Of a stretch of DNA of 64,000 bases, positions 35,561 to 47,900 are shown piece after piece. A program made the translations under genes and the position numbers. Location of the stretch: positions 415,161,198 through 415,225,197 of the forward strand of contig CM060990.1 in assembly GCA_030765065.1 (NCBI GenBank). The letters run 5' to 3'. Every line of letters starts with the position of its first letter. The first letter of the stretch is position 1. The DNA comes from Deroplatys truncata. Taxonomy: Eukaryota; Arthropoda; Insecta; Mantodea; Mantidae. The notes under the pieces are model-generated. The model did not search any database. It saw only the letters and a list, made by a program, of their open reading frames with translations, and was not told where the DNA came from.

Positions 35561-37295
35561 CGTTAATATCCCTATTTGAGAGAAACATATGTATCGGGAG
35601 TCGGAAGTTGGTATACAAAAATACTTTGACAACTTAGTTATATGGTTATCTACACTTAACTACGAGCATTCACACATATACCACACAGTTCATTAGGAGC
35701 AGCAGTAGCCTTCAAGCTCTTCTGCTACACGGTCAATGCCATGCCGTGGAATGAGGACCTCCTAACATTTACCGCTCTAGTGTAGCTAAGCTGTTATACT
35801 GGGAGGACTGCTTATTGGTGTGGCCACCTAAGTGCCACTGGCAAAATAAATGACAAGAATTGGCACCTTAGAATAAATAAATAGTGTACATAATTATATT
35901 GTAAACGTATATATAAACACGTGTAAACAGGGGCTACATTCGAAACTGCATAGTTTACCTTAAACTATGCATGATAAGTTTTGAGATCAATAAACATGAT
36001 GCAAAACTCAGTGTGGACAAACGTAGCTGCAAACCGCAGCCATGCGATTAGAGGTAAGACAACGCAGTGTCATTGATGCAACCCAAACGGCAAAGTACAA
36101 AAGCCAGGTACTCATAATTTTACACATCTGCCACTAAATATTTGAGTCTACCGGTTAACAATGCAGTAAAGAATAACAGAAACTTTATACCAAAGTAAGT
36201 GGATAATAGTGGCTAGGTACGCAGTAAATGGGTAGTACGCATCTTTACGTCCGATGTTCAGGTCTCTAATACACACCACACCAGAAATCTTCTATACGCG
36301 CTAATTAAAGCACATGGATTACCCCAGGCGTGACGCTGGATGTCGGCTGAGAAAGTTGAAAGGGCCTATTGCATGCGTACTGCTCTTCCATGCACTGCAT
36401 GGGAGCCCTTCATCTTTCTCCACCAACTACTGGGGTCCAAAGTGGTACCCAAACACCTATCTCCCATCACTGTCCTGCATGCGGTATACTATTTACGTTA
36501 GGAGGCGATGTAGAGCTTTCTTGGTTGATCGCCACTCCGTGATCCCGCTCTCCCCCGTTATTGGTTAGAAAAAGAAAGTAGTTCATAGGTAAATACACTC
36601 AACGCTCTTGCATTCGTTACCATCAAAAGGTTCACATGTGCATGTATTGTGAGTTGTCACCTCACCTAAAACCAATGCATGGAACTAGCGTTATATGGCT
36701 TGAAATCAGTATAATTTACAGTGGACGACATTTTGCTATATACGCATATCCTCCGGGTATTTCACAGGACTTTGCCCACCAGCAACACTCATGAATTAAC
36801 ACTCGACGCATTGGTGCGCAATACCTGCCAGAATTTCCATCATTCGATCTATTAATCGAGGTGCCAATGCAGGCCGAGACAAGGTACGTCAAAACAGTAC
36901 GAAAGATCAAGATTAATCTTCTGATTCATTCTCTTCCTTCTCCTCCTCCTCCTTTCCTTCTTCCTGAGATTTTCATTTTATCATAAGCATTCTATGTGTA
37001 ATATTCAGTTCTGGTTAGCGGTACAGCAACTGAAGTTTAGGAAGTTTTTAACACTTGAATGACATTATTAGGCTTATATATAGATCAGTATTAGTGAGCA
37101 TTTTTACTGCATAATTAAAAATTAATATTTATAGCGTCAATACAATTAAAAGCTGCTGTTTTATAACATTTAGGTTTTTAATAAACCCTTCAGGTTACAA
37201 AACCTAATTGTTAAAATAAACAATATTACTAGTAATACTCATACCAGAACAATGTACAATATAAGCTTGATTAAAAATTCAGAGTTGTGAACATT
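35561..37295. other. No gene recognised; one polypyrimidine tract
   Basis: The open frames at 36314-36568 and 36716-36910 match nothing known to me. A CTTCTCC-rich tract lies at 36930-36966. Confidence 0.4.
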
Positions 37296-37500
37296 GAATC
37301 GGGTAGGTGAGTTCATTAAGGCACGCGCAAGTAAACGGAAGATGTGCGGTTCAAATAGCAAAAGGGTGGTCGTCCCAGATTGTGGGTTTTGTGTTTGTTT
37401 GTCCTCATAACTGGCTAATGCCGGGGAGGTACGTTGAACTTAGGCCGGAAACGTTTCCTTCCTAAACTTCCTTTCCCAATTATCACTTCATGTCTCAACA
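37296..37500 (+). mobile_element. Possible tRNA-headed SINE, family D
   Basis: GGTGAGTTCATTAAGGCACG resembles box A and GCGGTTCAAATAGC resembles box B, about 35 bp apart. A unique body including GATTGTGGGTTTTGTGTTTG follows. Confidence 0.45.
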
Positions 37501-37535
37501 ATGTGCACCGCTTGCGGTACAGTATGCAGTAAGAA

Positions 37536-39685
37536 GTGGCGTTAAACAGTACTCATAAATATTTTCGAATGTGTTGTTTTACGTTCTCAACCCACACCAC
37601 TTGCACACCCAATCCTAAGGTGAGTTATACAGCACCATACGACAATCACACTCTGCCGAGCTTTTGTACCAATGTGAAACCTTCACAATTGTTTGGTGAC
37701 CGAGAAACCGATCGCTCTTCTCAATCTTATGTACGTCGAGGTCATAATACAGCTGAGAGGTTTGTAGAGTATCTAACTCTTCTTGTAAAAACATCAGTCA
37801 AATATATAAACCTGCAGTTATTGAAAATGACAGATGAACAAAAAAAAATATTCGGACTCATCTGCTGTATGCTACTTGTGTGATAAAGAGTTCACAGAAA
37901 CACAGCTAAAACATAAGAGAATGTAATCATATCAGTATATAATATCGTGGGAGCCTACATAATAGGGGTGTAACCTAGCTTGTACAAATTTATATTATAT
38001 TCCAGTTTTCATGCATAATCTGAGTGAATATGCTTCACATTTTGTTATTAGTCAGTTTGGTTCACACGTGAGCGATTAGGTATAATTACGAATTCAGAGG
38101 AAAGCTACATTTCATTCTCGAGGTATGTTGGTGATATCAAGCTTAGGTTTGTATACGGGTTTCTGAGCAGAAGCCTCGATAATTTGGCAGAAAATCTAAT
38201 ACCATATCCTTAAATACTGCAGTACTTCGGAGAAAAGAAGTTGAGTTTGATGGCACATAAGGGAATATTTCCGTATGATTACACTGCTTCATGGGATGCA
38301 TTGAACGAGAAACAAATTACCTTCAGAGGAGGCGTTGTATACAAAAGTTAATGCTCAAGACCTTGAACATACTATAAATGTATGGGAACAGTTCAAGACG
38401 GGAAATTTTGGTGAATGCAGCTATGTTTACCTAACCTCAGATGTTTTTATAAACATTCATAGACAAAACCCTCTAAACTCATAAAGTTATCAGGCAGATT
38501 ATTTCACATCTCCTGGACTTGCGTGAGATGCCAGGTTTTTATACATAGGAATTGAGCACGAGTTTCTCAATTACGATTAGTTAACTAGTTGGATTACAAT
38601 CAGCTTCTCATGGAGGAATCTGTTATAGGAGGTTTATGTCAGTGTCCTCACCCTTACACTAAAGCTAAAGGCTGGCACACGGAACAGTTTGATGATCAGA
38701 AACATCCTCAATATGTTATATACGAACACTAAAATTAACATTATGGACGAGCGAGCGCCGGGGTAGCACAGTGGTTTCATTTGCGAACTCGTACTGCGGA
38801 TCCGGGGTTCGATTCCCGTATCTGGAGTAGCGATTTTAAGTCGACTCTATCCACGCCTTCACCTCTGATTTGCTCATGTGAAATACCTCCATGCCCCAAC
38901 GTGGTTCGCAGTCCTTAGTAAAAGCAGTAGATACTCTGATTCCAATGCCGTTCTCATAATCACCCTAGCATCGGAGGCAACGAATTCCGTCCGCTGGGTA
39001 CCTCCACCTTGTAAATGAGTCCAGTCATCGCTTGCTGGAAGCTCATCCCCGAAGGTCATAGGCCGTATCGGGAGTGTTAGAAAGGACGATGACGTTATGA
39101 GCGGTACTTCATGCATGTTCTTATGGCGGATTTCAGTGTGTTTCTCCAGAAGATGCTCACTTAGATTCGCTAGCACAAGATGATTCTCTCGAATATATTT
39201 TAGGAATTGATGTCCAATATTCCTCAGAACTCCATGACCTGTATCATTATTTACCTTTCCCGCCAGAGTGCATGAAGCCTAAGGGGTCGTCTTCAAATAA
39301 GGCAATTACTCATCTTGGAGGTCGAACTCGGGAGAGGTGTGTAGTTTATTATATGGTCGTGAAACAAGCTCTTAGTCGTAGAAAAGTACTATCAAAAGTT
39401 CTTGGTACAACACAATTTCATCCGTCCTTGTGGTTAAGGTCTTACGCTGAGATTCATAAGAATGTACGAAAGCATGCTGAAATTGATTTTGAAAGAGATT
39501 TATGTAAGCTATTTAATACTGCAGTTTCTGGAAAAACCATGCAGAATATTCGGAATAGTATAGACATACATCTTGTGACGGACAGTAAGATGGTAGAAGA
39601 GCTCCTAGCAAAACCAGCATTTATCGATAGCATCATATATGGATTTAACCTAGTGGCTCTTCATATGACTTTACGTAAAGTCTAA
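37536..39685 (+). pseudogene. Polinton/Maverick-type DNA polymerase B remnant, plus strand
   Basis: A protein-primed family-B DNA polymerase is recognisable in order: ERFVEYLTLLVKTSVKYINL (37760-37815), YLCDKEFTETQLKHK (37868-37915), MHNLSEYASHFVI (38013-38050), SLDNLAENL-like residues (38170-38200), FPYDYTASWDALNE (38270-38310), the YFTSPGL-like block (38500-38525), then after a SINE GFQCVSPEDAHLDSL and GIDVQYSSELHDLYHYLPFP (39205-39263) and a 137-codon frame with FERDLCKLFNTAVSGKTMQN (39490-39550). The DTDS motif and C-terminus are absent. Many frameshifts and stops. Such polymerases replicate large Polinton elements. No integrase or capsid genes are visible next to it. Confidence 0.8.
38753..39120 (+). 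mobile_element. tRNA-headed SINE (family E) inside the polymerase remnant
   Basis: The head CCGGGGTAGCACAGTGGTTT (box A) and GGGGTTCGATTCCCG (box B) lie at 38757-38820, followed by a SINE body. It separates two adjacent conserved blocks of the polymerase, so it inserted after that element. TTATGG appears on both sides (38741-38746, 39121-39126) and may be a short target duplication. Confidence 0.68.
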
Positions 39686-39904
39686 AGAGTAACGCGTTCA
39701 GTTAACATAACCAAAACAATCATTTTTTCTTTTAAACTTAAGTATAATACACAGTATCAATTACAAGGAGAGAGTAGATCTCTGACACCTGCTGGATAGC
39801 CGAGACTGCAAACCTCGCTGGTATACCAAGTTGAGAGTTTACAAATAATGTTGTAGTTAATTTACCGGAAATATACTATGACTAACCAAATACCGATACA
39901 CTCC

Positions 39905-40910
39905 TCTGCAGATCAGCCACATATAAAGCCACATCTCTCTAAGGCAAAACCAAAAGTCAATGTGTCATATTAATTGACCTGAATGAACAACTGTGCTTTC
40001 TTGCTTTCCTGGTTAAAATAGCATGTACAGCTAAGATATACATCCCAACTAGTGTGTTAGTTTAGGACAGGTTAGCTTTTATTGGTTTAGATTACTTACA
40101 TTTCTCACCGATCAAGTATTATTTATATGTTAATATGTAAGATTTAATGACGTTATAAACCGGTTAGGCAAGTTTACCCTGATCATCCTTACCCAAGTAG
40201 ATGTAACAATTCTGTTAGATCATCTCTGCAATATGATACTACAAAGTATGTTGTGGTGTTAATGATCGACTGCTAGCGTTCCTGTTTAGCATAGCATGTA
40301 TACCTAAGACATCGATTCCCATCTCGTGTGTTAGGTTATGTTAGCTTATGTAAGGTTAATTTCATTTTTTGCTGGTGAAGTCTTATTAATAATGCAGGCT
40401 AATGTCATTGTCAATATTTCAGGTGAAGTTACTCATCATTATTCTATCCCAACTAGACTTAGCAACACTCTTACATAATTTATGTAAGATGACACTACCA
40501 ACCATGCTGTAAAGTTTATGATTGACAATGCGTTTCAGCGGCATTCCTGTTTAGCATTCCATTATATACAAGACATCTGTCCTATCTCGTGTATTAGGCT
40601 GGTTCTGTGTGAACTCATAAATGGAGACTATCTTACTCTCTCCTACCTCTACCTAATTCTCTATAAATTTTACCATGTTGCACACTGATCTCCACCTCAT
40701 CCCAAGTCTTTCATGTTTCCTTCCTTAGAGTCGTCATCATCACCTTCATCATAACTTAGATATCATTATCCTACACTTACCTAAACACAACCACCCGCTT
40801 ACAGATCTGTAAGACTACAAAACAAGGTGTCAGGTTTATGATCGCCTATAACTTCTAACTTATGGTTAGCCTGATATACATACCTACGATATCAGGTCAA
40901 TATTCGAAAC
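39905..40910. repeat. Degenerate tandem repeat, period about 270 bp
   Basis: A block like TTCCTGTTTAGCATAGCATG...CATCTCGTGTGTTAGG occurs at about 40012, 40278 and 40547, with a faint fourth copy near 40860. Between them lie related TCATCATT...CCAACTAGA...TGTAAGATGA segments. Spacings are about 266, 269 and 310 bp. Confidence 0.65.
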
Positions 40911-41756
40911 AGTATGGAAGCACGGAATTCAAGAACAGCTCATTTGAAACCGTGTTAGACTGATTGAAAATAAAATTACAAAGGGATATCTAACGTACAA
41001 ATCCAACTGTGAACAATATTCCGTGTTTGTCAAGAACGCTGAACTAGATATTCCAGAGGTTCTGGATCGTATATAGTGCTGTTGAATTGTTATTCAGGTG
41101 GCTTAAAAGATTCATTCGTCGATAAATGCCTTCACTTACGAGCTCATCGTTTGTCAATAGCTAATGAACTAAGCATAACAGTGGAACTCAGTCGTTGAAC
41201 TGGACAGAAACGTCTCCAAATTGTGATCCTAATGAAGACGTTACTCTGCGCATGCTTATGTGCGCAGCTGTTAGTAATATCCAGCGGAGCACTCTTCCTC
41301 AACATTTAAGTATGTTATGAACTATCTACGGTCTTGAATGAACGAGGATACGAGGATACTACGTGACTCTTCTTGCCATTGAGTCCGATCTAATCTGCAG
41401 TATTTTTGTTTTTATTTGGTCATTAACGACTTTGCAGCTCAGAGGCCAAGCCGAGTTAACGTTTAAACCTGCAAAAGAAGCCATAGTCGTATAGTACACA
41501 AGTTAGTGATATTTGTTTTTCTACAAGCGCATAGAGGGGCGACAAATACACGAGTGTCTTTGGGCAGGAAGCTTCCAAAAATTAGCCTAATTACGGTATC
41601 TAAGTGTCACATAACTCCTGTGCCTGGGTCATTAGTTTTGCTAGCTTTTCACCCTCAAAATCCTTTTTGTTATGTATCATTTAAGTTTTACTTTGCATGT
41701 TAAAGCAATATATTTCCTTGTCACAAAGCATTTTGCATACAGTGAAATATACTTGC
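40911..41756. other. Intronic sequence next to the troponin C donor
   Basis: No repeat or coding block was recognised. The GC donor and its GCAAGTATA context are at 41756-41748 (minus). Confidence 0.45.
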
Positions 41757-41900
41757 CTTCTGGGTCTGTTTCATCAATGAGGGCCTGTAATTCATTGTCA
41801 TCAAAGAGTTGTCCCATTGTGTTGAGTATGGTGCTGATCTTCATTGTCTCAATGAACCCGCATTTTTGAGTATCGAACATCTGGAATGCTTTGCGCATGA
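41757..41900 (-). CDS. TpnC: Troponin C, internal exon (EF-hand I and start of II)
   Basis: The minus strand encodes MRKAFQMFDTQKCGFIETMK then ISTILNTMGQLFDDNELQAL and IDETDPEG, which matches insect troponin C closely, best the TnC4/F1 type (KISTILNTMGQLFDD). The exon is exactly 144 bp with phase 1 at both ends: a pyrimidine-rich tract ending TTTTTCAG before 41900, and CAGAAG|GCAAGT after 41757. It has no stop, frameshift or damage, unlike everything around it. EF-hand loop I (DTQKCGFIETMK) lacks the usual acidic ligands and probably does not bind calcium. The downstream exon is at 81-1. The upstream exon with the start codon was not found, and it may be a very short exon or lie beyond the window. 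Confidence 0.95.
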
Positions 41901-43199
41901 CTGAAAAACAAAAAAGAAAATAGTAAGTAGTCGTCCAGGTATATAAAAATGTCTGTACATTAGTTAGTTCGCAATATATGATTGAAACTTTAAGAAACAT
42001 TAACAGAAGAGGCTAGGATTGTACATCTTTCATTTAGAAAGTTGTAGGAAGACATTCGCACTTCAGCAGTAGACACATTGATTTCATACTACGATTTCGG
42101 TACTTTATCATCTTATAAGTGCATTGCAATATTCACAAAAGGGGCGACTATTTTCTCAAAATATGAATAAACTAGAGAAAATTTAAGTAATGATTTTATA
42201 TGTAAATGCTGTATTATATGTTTACCAAATGTCATTCTGTAACAAATAATTTACTGCCAAAGAACTTTAATTTAACATATTGTACACTCCTGGTAAATCA
42301 AATTACTTGCTCAAAAGCAAAGAGATACTTCCAAGCTTAACACTTAGTCTAAGGCACGTTCTGTAAAACTATGGATAGGTTTTACTAAAGCTTTAGCGGT
42401 TAGGGTATAAATAAAGGACTACATTATAATTTAAAAAGTTACTTTCTACTGAGGTAAAAATATAGAACCTTCGTTTCGACGCATGTCATTATTACAGGGA
42501 CTTGCTTGCCCTACACTGCGCTGTTTCTAACCGACACTCTTTCCTCTCTGCTTTCGCTCTTCTTCGTGTGCTGGCTAATCGGTTGTCTCTAAGTCTTTGT
42601 ACAGAGGTGGGTACGTTTTTGGCACCACATGTTTCAGTGTTATACTGTGTTAGTACTGCAATAATGCCAAAACCTCCGTGTAATTTGGTACGCTGCATCT
42701 TCATAACCGATTCCTATTTGGCAAAAAGCTCTTGTAGAGAAGCGAACTAACGATTTATACACAGATTCTCTGCCGTTCTTGCACATCAGAGAGAAACGTT
42801 TCGTAATCGGATGAATAGATTTACTTACTTGATTACCTAGTCGTCGTACCCTCCGCGTAGGTAGAGCTTACACTCAATGGGTCTTACAATCGTGCCTAGG
42901 GTCAAGGCCTGTAGAGGAGCAGACGAACATTGAATCAGAGAATTAAGAACCCTGAACCATAGATAGTTAAGAGAGTGAGAGAAGATGATATACAAGAATG
43001 CGAAACTGAATAGATTTAGGGAAACTAAATCATCACTGCCCGGTCCCCTCGGAATATTTCGGTATGGTAGGGGAAACAGTTGAGCGGCAAGCGAGCACTC
43101 TGGCAGGTGGTGGATAGCCAATTCCCGTTACTAGGAGGCGACCACCAGTTAACCTCTCAGGGCGGGTTTTCTCTACGGAGACCGCGAACCAACTCCCCA
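41901..43199. other. Probable upstream troponin C intron, no further feature
   Basis: Starts with the strong polypyrimidine tract of the 41900 acceptor (41904-41925). The overlapping open frames at 42492-42750 have no recognisable product. Confidence 0.45.
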
Positions 43200-43299
43200 A
43201 TCATAACGTGTAAAGTGCGGCGTAAGCCTTAGTCCGTGCCGAAAGGATGAATGACACCAGGGAATTGTGTATCTAACGGAACCTCAAAGATACCAGGCG

Positions 43300-44350
43300 A
43301 CTTCCCAGAGTATCACAGCCTTGCTGGGTCATAGCGGTGCTCTGCCGCAGTCGACCTTAATAGGTATTTCCCGCTACTCGTGGGACAAAATGGAACGAGA
43401 TGAAAATATACAACTAACCCAACAAGGAGGCTTCTTTTCTCAGACTTATGAATGGAACTTTCGGATCTAGCGGCAGAGGTTGTAAAGAAAGTGGTTCACT
43501 CCACAAACCCGTCAACCAGTTCCGCCGGTCCAGTGAAAGAAGCTAGAACACCCCGAGGAGGTTTTAGTGTCAGGCGTCAAACAGCTGAGACTGAAAACTA
43601 ACAGGCGTTCGGGGGCCCAGAGTAAAAATACTCGTAAAAGAAAGGAAAATGAAAGAGGGAACCTCGGCTATTGAGAACCCGGCCAATAAGACCTCTATTA
43701 AAGTGAAGGGAACTGAGCCCAGTGGAGGAAAGAAAAGACCTCACTCAGACTCTAGTATCCCTACCCAGCAGTACCTAAAGACAGGAGGTCACAGCAGCAA
43801 AATATTTCTTTTAAGGAAGGTTTGACTGGAGTAGAAATGGCCATCCCAGTTGTGTGGACCATAAAATCAAGTTTGATAAGGCACAATCAGAACTGATGCA
43901 ATAAAAAATCTTGGAGGTTGCGGACACCAAGTCTCCGGAGCAGGTAATTCCGCAATTTGTAAATACTATTTTTTCGCAGGGGATACTATAGATAACCTGT
44001 GAAAACGCAGAAACGAAGCAGTGGCTGGTAGGCGATGTTGCCGGACTTGGGGACTTTTGGGAGTGATTGGCATTGCAATTTGCAAACGCCAAGGACTTTC
44101 CGAAGAGATCAAGGAAATTTGTATGGATTCCTGTAACTGTCGGCATTCTAACCCTCATGTTGAGGATGAGAAATCAAAACACAGGCCTCAACACACACGA
44201 TTGGCATTTTCTGAGCTACAAGGTGACTGAAAAGGAGGAAAACGGTGGCCTTATCACTAGATTTCCACTCGTTTAGATAGCTGGAAAGTCGTAATTTCAA
44301 CGATTTCTGGGGGTTCGGAAATAAGGACTTTCGACCCCTGAAGGAAAAGA
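43300..44350 (+). pseudogene. LINE ORF1 remnant
   Basis: The basic, charged stretch GTEPSGGKKRPHSDSSIPTQ (43710-43770) is followed by blocks matching the nucleic-acid-binding ORF1 protein of this LINE group: SQG-like FFAGDTIDNL (43971-44000), EAVAGRRCCRTWGLLG, DFPKRSRKFVWIPVTVGILT (44080-44138) and QNTGLNTHDWHFLSYKV (44174-44224). The blocks sit in two or three frames. ORF1 proteins coat the LINE RNA. Recognition is from memory of related insect LINEs. The start of the ORF is not defined. Confidence 0.6.
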
Positions 44351-44639
44351 TGATGGAGAAGACTTCAGGTCAAGACGAAGCTACTACAGATTTACCTCCA
44401 CTACAGCTGGGCTGTTCCCGCTGCCTTGTGCGTGCCAATGAGGGGTTTACGATGTGGCCCTCATATAAGAACCTTGGTTTTCCATGGGGGACATTAGAGG
44501 TCGGAAATAGGTAGGTGGAGAAATAGTTTATAGTAGATCTAACGAGACTCCAAGGACCTGCATCCTTGCAAAACAAGGAATAAGGATACTGCCGCTTATG
44601 CATCTCTGTTCCAGATATCTGACGGTAGTAAAACTACAA

Positions 44640-47600
44640 TAATTAAATATGGAAGGACCGATGGAGGTTGTCCTCGGATCGACGTACCTTCCATATGATG
44701 ACCCAGAACCTCCTCCTCAAAGCAAGTTGAAGGGTTGGTAACCGGGTGCTTAAAGGACGACTTCCAATTAATCTATGGATGTGATGCAAACTCCCATCAT
44801 ACTGAATGGGAAGAACTAATATCAATCAAAGTGGTAAGAATTCCTTCAATTTTATTATGTCTTGTATCTTAGATATAATGAACGTAAAAAGAGGCCAAAT
44901 TTTGATATAGCCAATAGGAATGAGCTTTTAGACACAATAAAAACTGCCAATTATACTGGTAACTTAATAAAGTCATTGCATGTATCTGATGAGGTAGGTT
45001 GTTCAGACCACAGATACATATACTTTGAGTGTTCTGTTTTTCTCCAACAATTAAAACGATATAAAAATCGTAGGAAAACTGGCTGAGATTCCTACAGAGA
45101 AACCTCAGCTCAGGATCTCAGAGCAAAATTGATACTGAAGCTGATAATTATGCGGACCTACAGATGGCCTTTAGGCTTTTTCAGGAGGAAAAACTGAAGC
45201 CTTCAGTAGCAGCTATCCTCGTATGCACAGAGTTCACGTAAGGATGTCCCTGGTGAAGTAATGACTTAGTGCATAAAAGGAAAGATATAAGAAGACTCTT
45301 TAATAAAACAAAGTATTCAGGCTCATGGACTGAATACAGGAATGCTTTAGCTCAATATAATAAAGATTTAAGGACGGCCAAGAGGGATTCTTAAATGGAC
45401 CATTGTGAGGAGATTGGTCCGACTCCTGACTATGCCAGACTCCAAAGAATTCTCTCTAAGTGAAGACCAAACCCAATTTCAACTGTTTAAAAAGATGATG
45501 GGGAATTCACAAACTCTGCTGAGGAAAAGTAACCACTAAGAACTCATTTCCCCGCCTCAGAACCTCTAACAGAGCCTCCTGGGGACTGGAGCGGTTTAGG
45601 ACTGAAATTCTCATCAGGGTACTCAAGGAAGGATGACTGGCAAACACTTAAGATGGTAATATGCTATGAAAAAATAAAATGGGCTGTATACTCATTTGAA
45701 CTCTACAAATCCCCTGGCAGATATGGCATTATGCCTATCATGCTCCAACACGGCTTTGAACTCTATAGGATCTTAACACAAATTCTCAGTGAAAGCTTGG
45801 CACTGGGATATATTCGATCAGTCAGGAGCATGTTAAGGTGGTATTTATACCACAACCCGGGAAACCTATGACCCGGCCTAAGTCCTACAGACCATTCAGT
45901 CTAATGTCATTTATGACAAAAACTTTGGAGAGACAGCTGGATTGGTGAATCAGGGGAGGTGTTTTGGTAGCCAAATCTTTACATCAGAATCAGTTTGCTT
46001 ATAGAGTATGATATTCCACAGAAGCTGCGCTTTTCCAGATGTTCACAATATGGAAACAACTATGGGACTTGGGGAAGTGGTGTTGGGTCCCTTCATGGCT
46101 ATTAAGGGAGCGTTTGACAATACATCCTTCAAGGCAGTTTCAACAGCTGTTAGAGAGCGTGAAGGTGATGAAGTCTCTTGTAGCTGGATAGAATTCATGC
46201 CCAACACAGAGTTGTATATGCATCCCTTGCGGGCAGAAATGTTTGCTGCAATAGCGCATGGAGCTATATCTCCTCTCCTGTGGAATCAGGTTGTAGACAG
46301 ATTGCTGGAAGTGGTGAGCGGACTTTGCTACACAACCTATGTCTATACTGATTAAATGTTCATCATAGTTCGTGGAAACCTTTTAAATACTCTTAAGGAA
46401 CTCATGCAAAGAACACTTTATAAGGTAGTACACTAGCTAAATTCTGAGGCGCTAACTACTGGTCCCCAGAAAACATAGGATTTTCCTTTTCTGGTCTCTT
46501 TTCCCAGAAGAAGAAAGTTAGAACAACTTGGGCCTCTGTTTCTCAATGGTGACCAATTAAGTATGTAGGAAGAGGTTAAGTACTTGGGAGTAATTCTCGA
46601 CTCCAAGCTGGTCTCGAAGCAACATATAGAAAAACACATAGAGAAACCATCACTACTTTTTCTATAGTAAGACGAATGCACGGTAAGAAATGGGGACTAA
46701 AACTTAGACTGCTACATTGGCTATATACTAGGGTAATCAGACCATCATTACTGTACGGTGTTATAGTCTAGTGGACTAAGACACGAGAATTAAGCACCAA
46801 GACAAAACAAAACAGGATCCAAGGGATGGACTGCATAGCAATAATTGGGGCAATGAGTACAACCCATACTGCAGCAATGGAAACACGCTTGAGTCTGAAC
46901 CCTTTGTATATTTTGGAAAAGGAGAAGAACAGAATGGCTTCCCATAGACTGAACAAACCAAAACTACTAAGAATTCTAGGATTGTATCAGGAATCTTATC
47001 CGTAACAAAGGAGGCAGTGGATCCGATTTACAAGACGTGAGGAGACTACCTCGGAAAAACTTTACATTATCATAAGAAATTCAAGATATCGATAATTGAA
47101 CAGAACTTATGGCAAGAATCCTATCAGAAACTGCCTGAGTGTTCTTTGATCTGGTTCATAGACTGCTCAAAAACAGACTCAGGAACGGTTTCTGGGGTAT
47201 TTGGTTTAAGGCCCAGGTATAGCTTTAGTAATTTATTGGGCCTGGTAGCCACCGTATTTCAAGCCGAAGTATTTGCCATTCTACAACGTGTAAAAGGAAA
47301 TCTTAGAACTGAGTATATAAATAAAGAGATCTTCATCCTTTCTGACAGTTAGGCAGCACTAGCGGCTTTAAACAGTCCTTTATTTCCACTAGGCTGGTAC
47401 GTGAATGTATTGCTGCCTTAACCAACTTGGCAGAACATAACAAAGTTTGTTTGTCAAGGATCCCGGGCACAAACAAATTGAAGGCAATGAGAAAGCTGAC
47501 GAACTTGCAAAGCAAGTATCGCACAACTGAAACCCAAACCAGAGCCACCTCTAGGTACACCTAAGTGTTCCATTCGAGTGGCCATTACAAACTGTTATAA

Positions 47601-47900
47601 AAATACTATTTACGCGAAAGGGAACTCCAGAAATTCGGCATGGGAAATTGTTTATCAAAGAACCATGCAAATCTCTAACTGACAAACTGCTTAAATTTAG
47701 TAAGTTTCAGTTAAAAGAAATAGTAGCCCTTGCCACTGGGCATGCACCAATGAGAAAGCACCTACACATAATAGGAATGTTTCAGGGCAGCACAGATTGT
47801 ATGGTTGTGAAACTGAAACAGCCTATCACATATCATGCCCTGTGAACCATTAGCATCAAGGGAAATTATTTATGGAACCAGAGGACCACTACCGCTACAC
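44640..47900 (+). pseudogene. LINE ORF2 remnant (endonuclease, RT, RNase H)
   Basis: Endonuclease: VVLGSTYLPYDDPEPPPQSK-like residues and CDANSHHTEW (44665-44815), FDIANRNELLDTIKTANYTG (44900-44960), HVSDEVGCSDHRYIYFECSV (44978-45040). Reverse transcriptase: KIKWAVYSFELYKSPGRYGI (45668-45728), the block GPFMAIKGAFDNTSFKAVST (46088-46145), SPLLWNQVVDRLLEVVSGL (46271-46327). The catalytic YADD is broken to YTD plus a stop at 46345-46355. The LGVILDSKL block follows near 46590. RNase H: FQAEVFAILQRVKGNLR (47260-47310) and ILSDS at 47338-47349. Many stops and frame changes. Confidence 0.82.

Larger units (their letters stand above)
82..41756 (-). other. Giant troponin C intron with GC-AG boundaries
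   Basis: This is the interval between the two recognised troponin C exons. On the minus strand the donor reads CAGAAG|GCAAGT, the known consensus of GC-AG introns, and the acceptor reads TTATAG|GAACGGGG. Both sides are phase 1, and joining them keeps the EF-hand II reading frame without a gap. The intron is 41,675 bp and is filled mostly with transposable elements listed separately. An alternative GT donor four bases further in (exon end 41753) would shift the frame of the next exon. Confidence 0.8.

Noticed and set aside
39905-40910. CRISPR-like array
   Set aside because: Spacing is about 270 bp, repeats are long and degenerate, and the genome is eukaryotic.
41753-41756. Canonical GT donor for the troponin C exon
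   Set aside because: Using GT at 41752-41751 would add four bases and put the exon at 81 out of frame.
42492-42750. Short frames after the troponin C exon as the missing N-terminal exon
   Set aside because: On the required minus strand the frame has no troponin C residues and no donor in the right phase.
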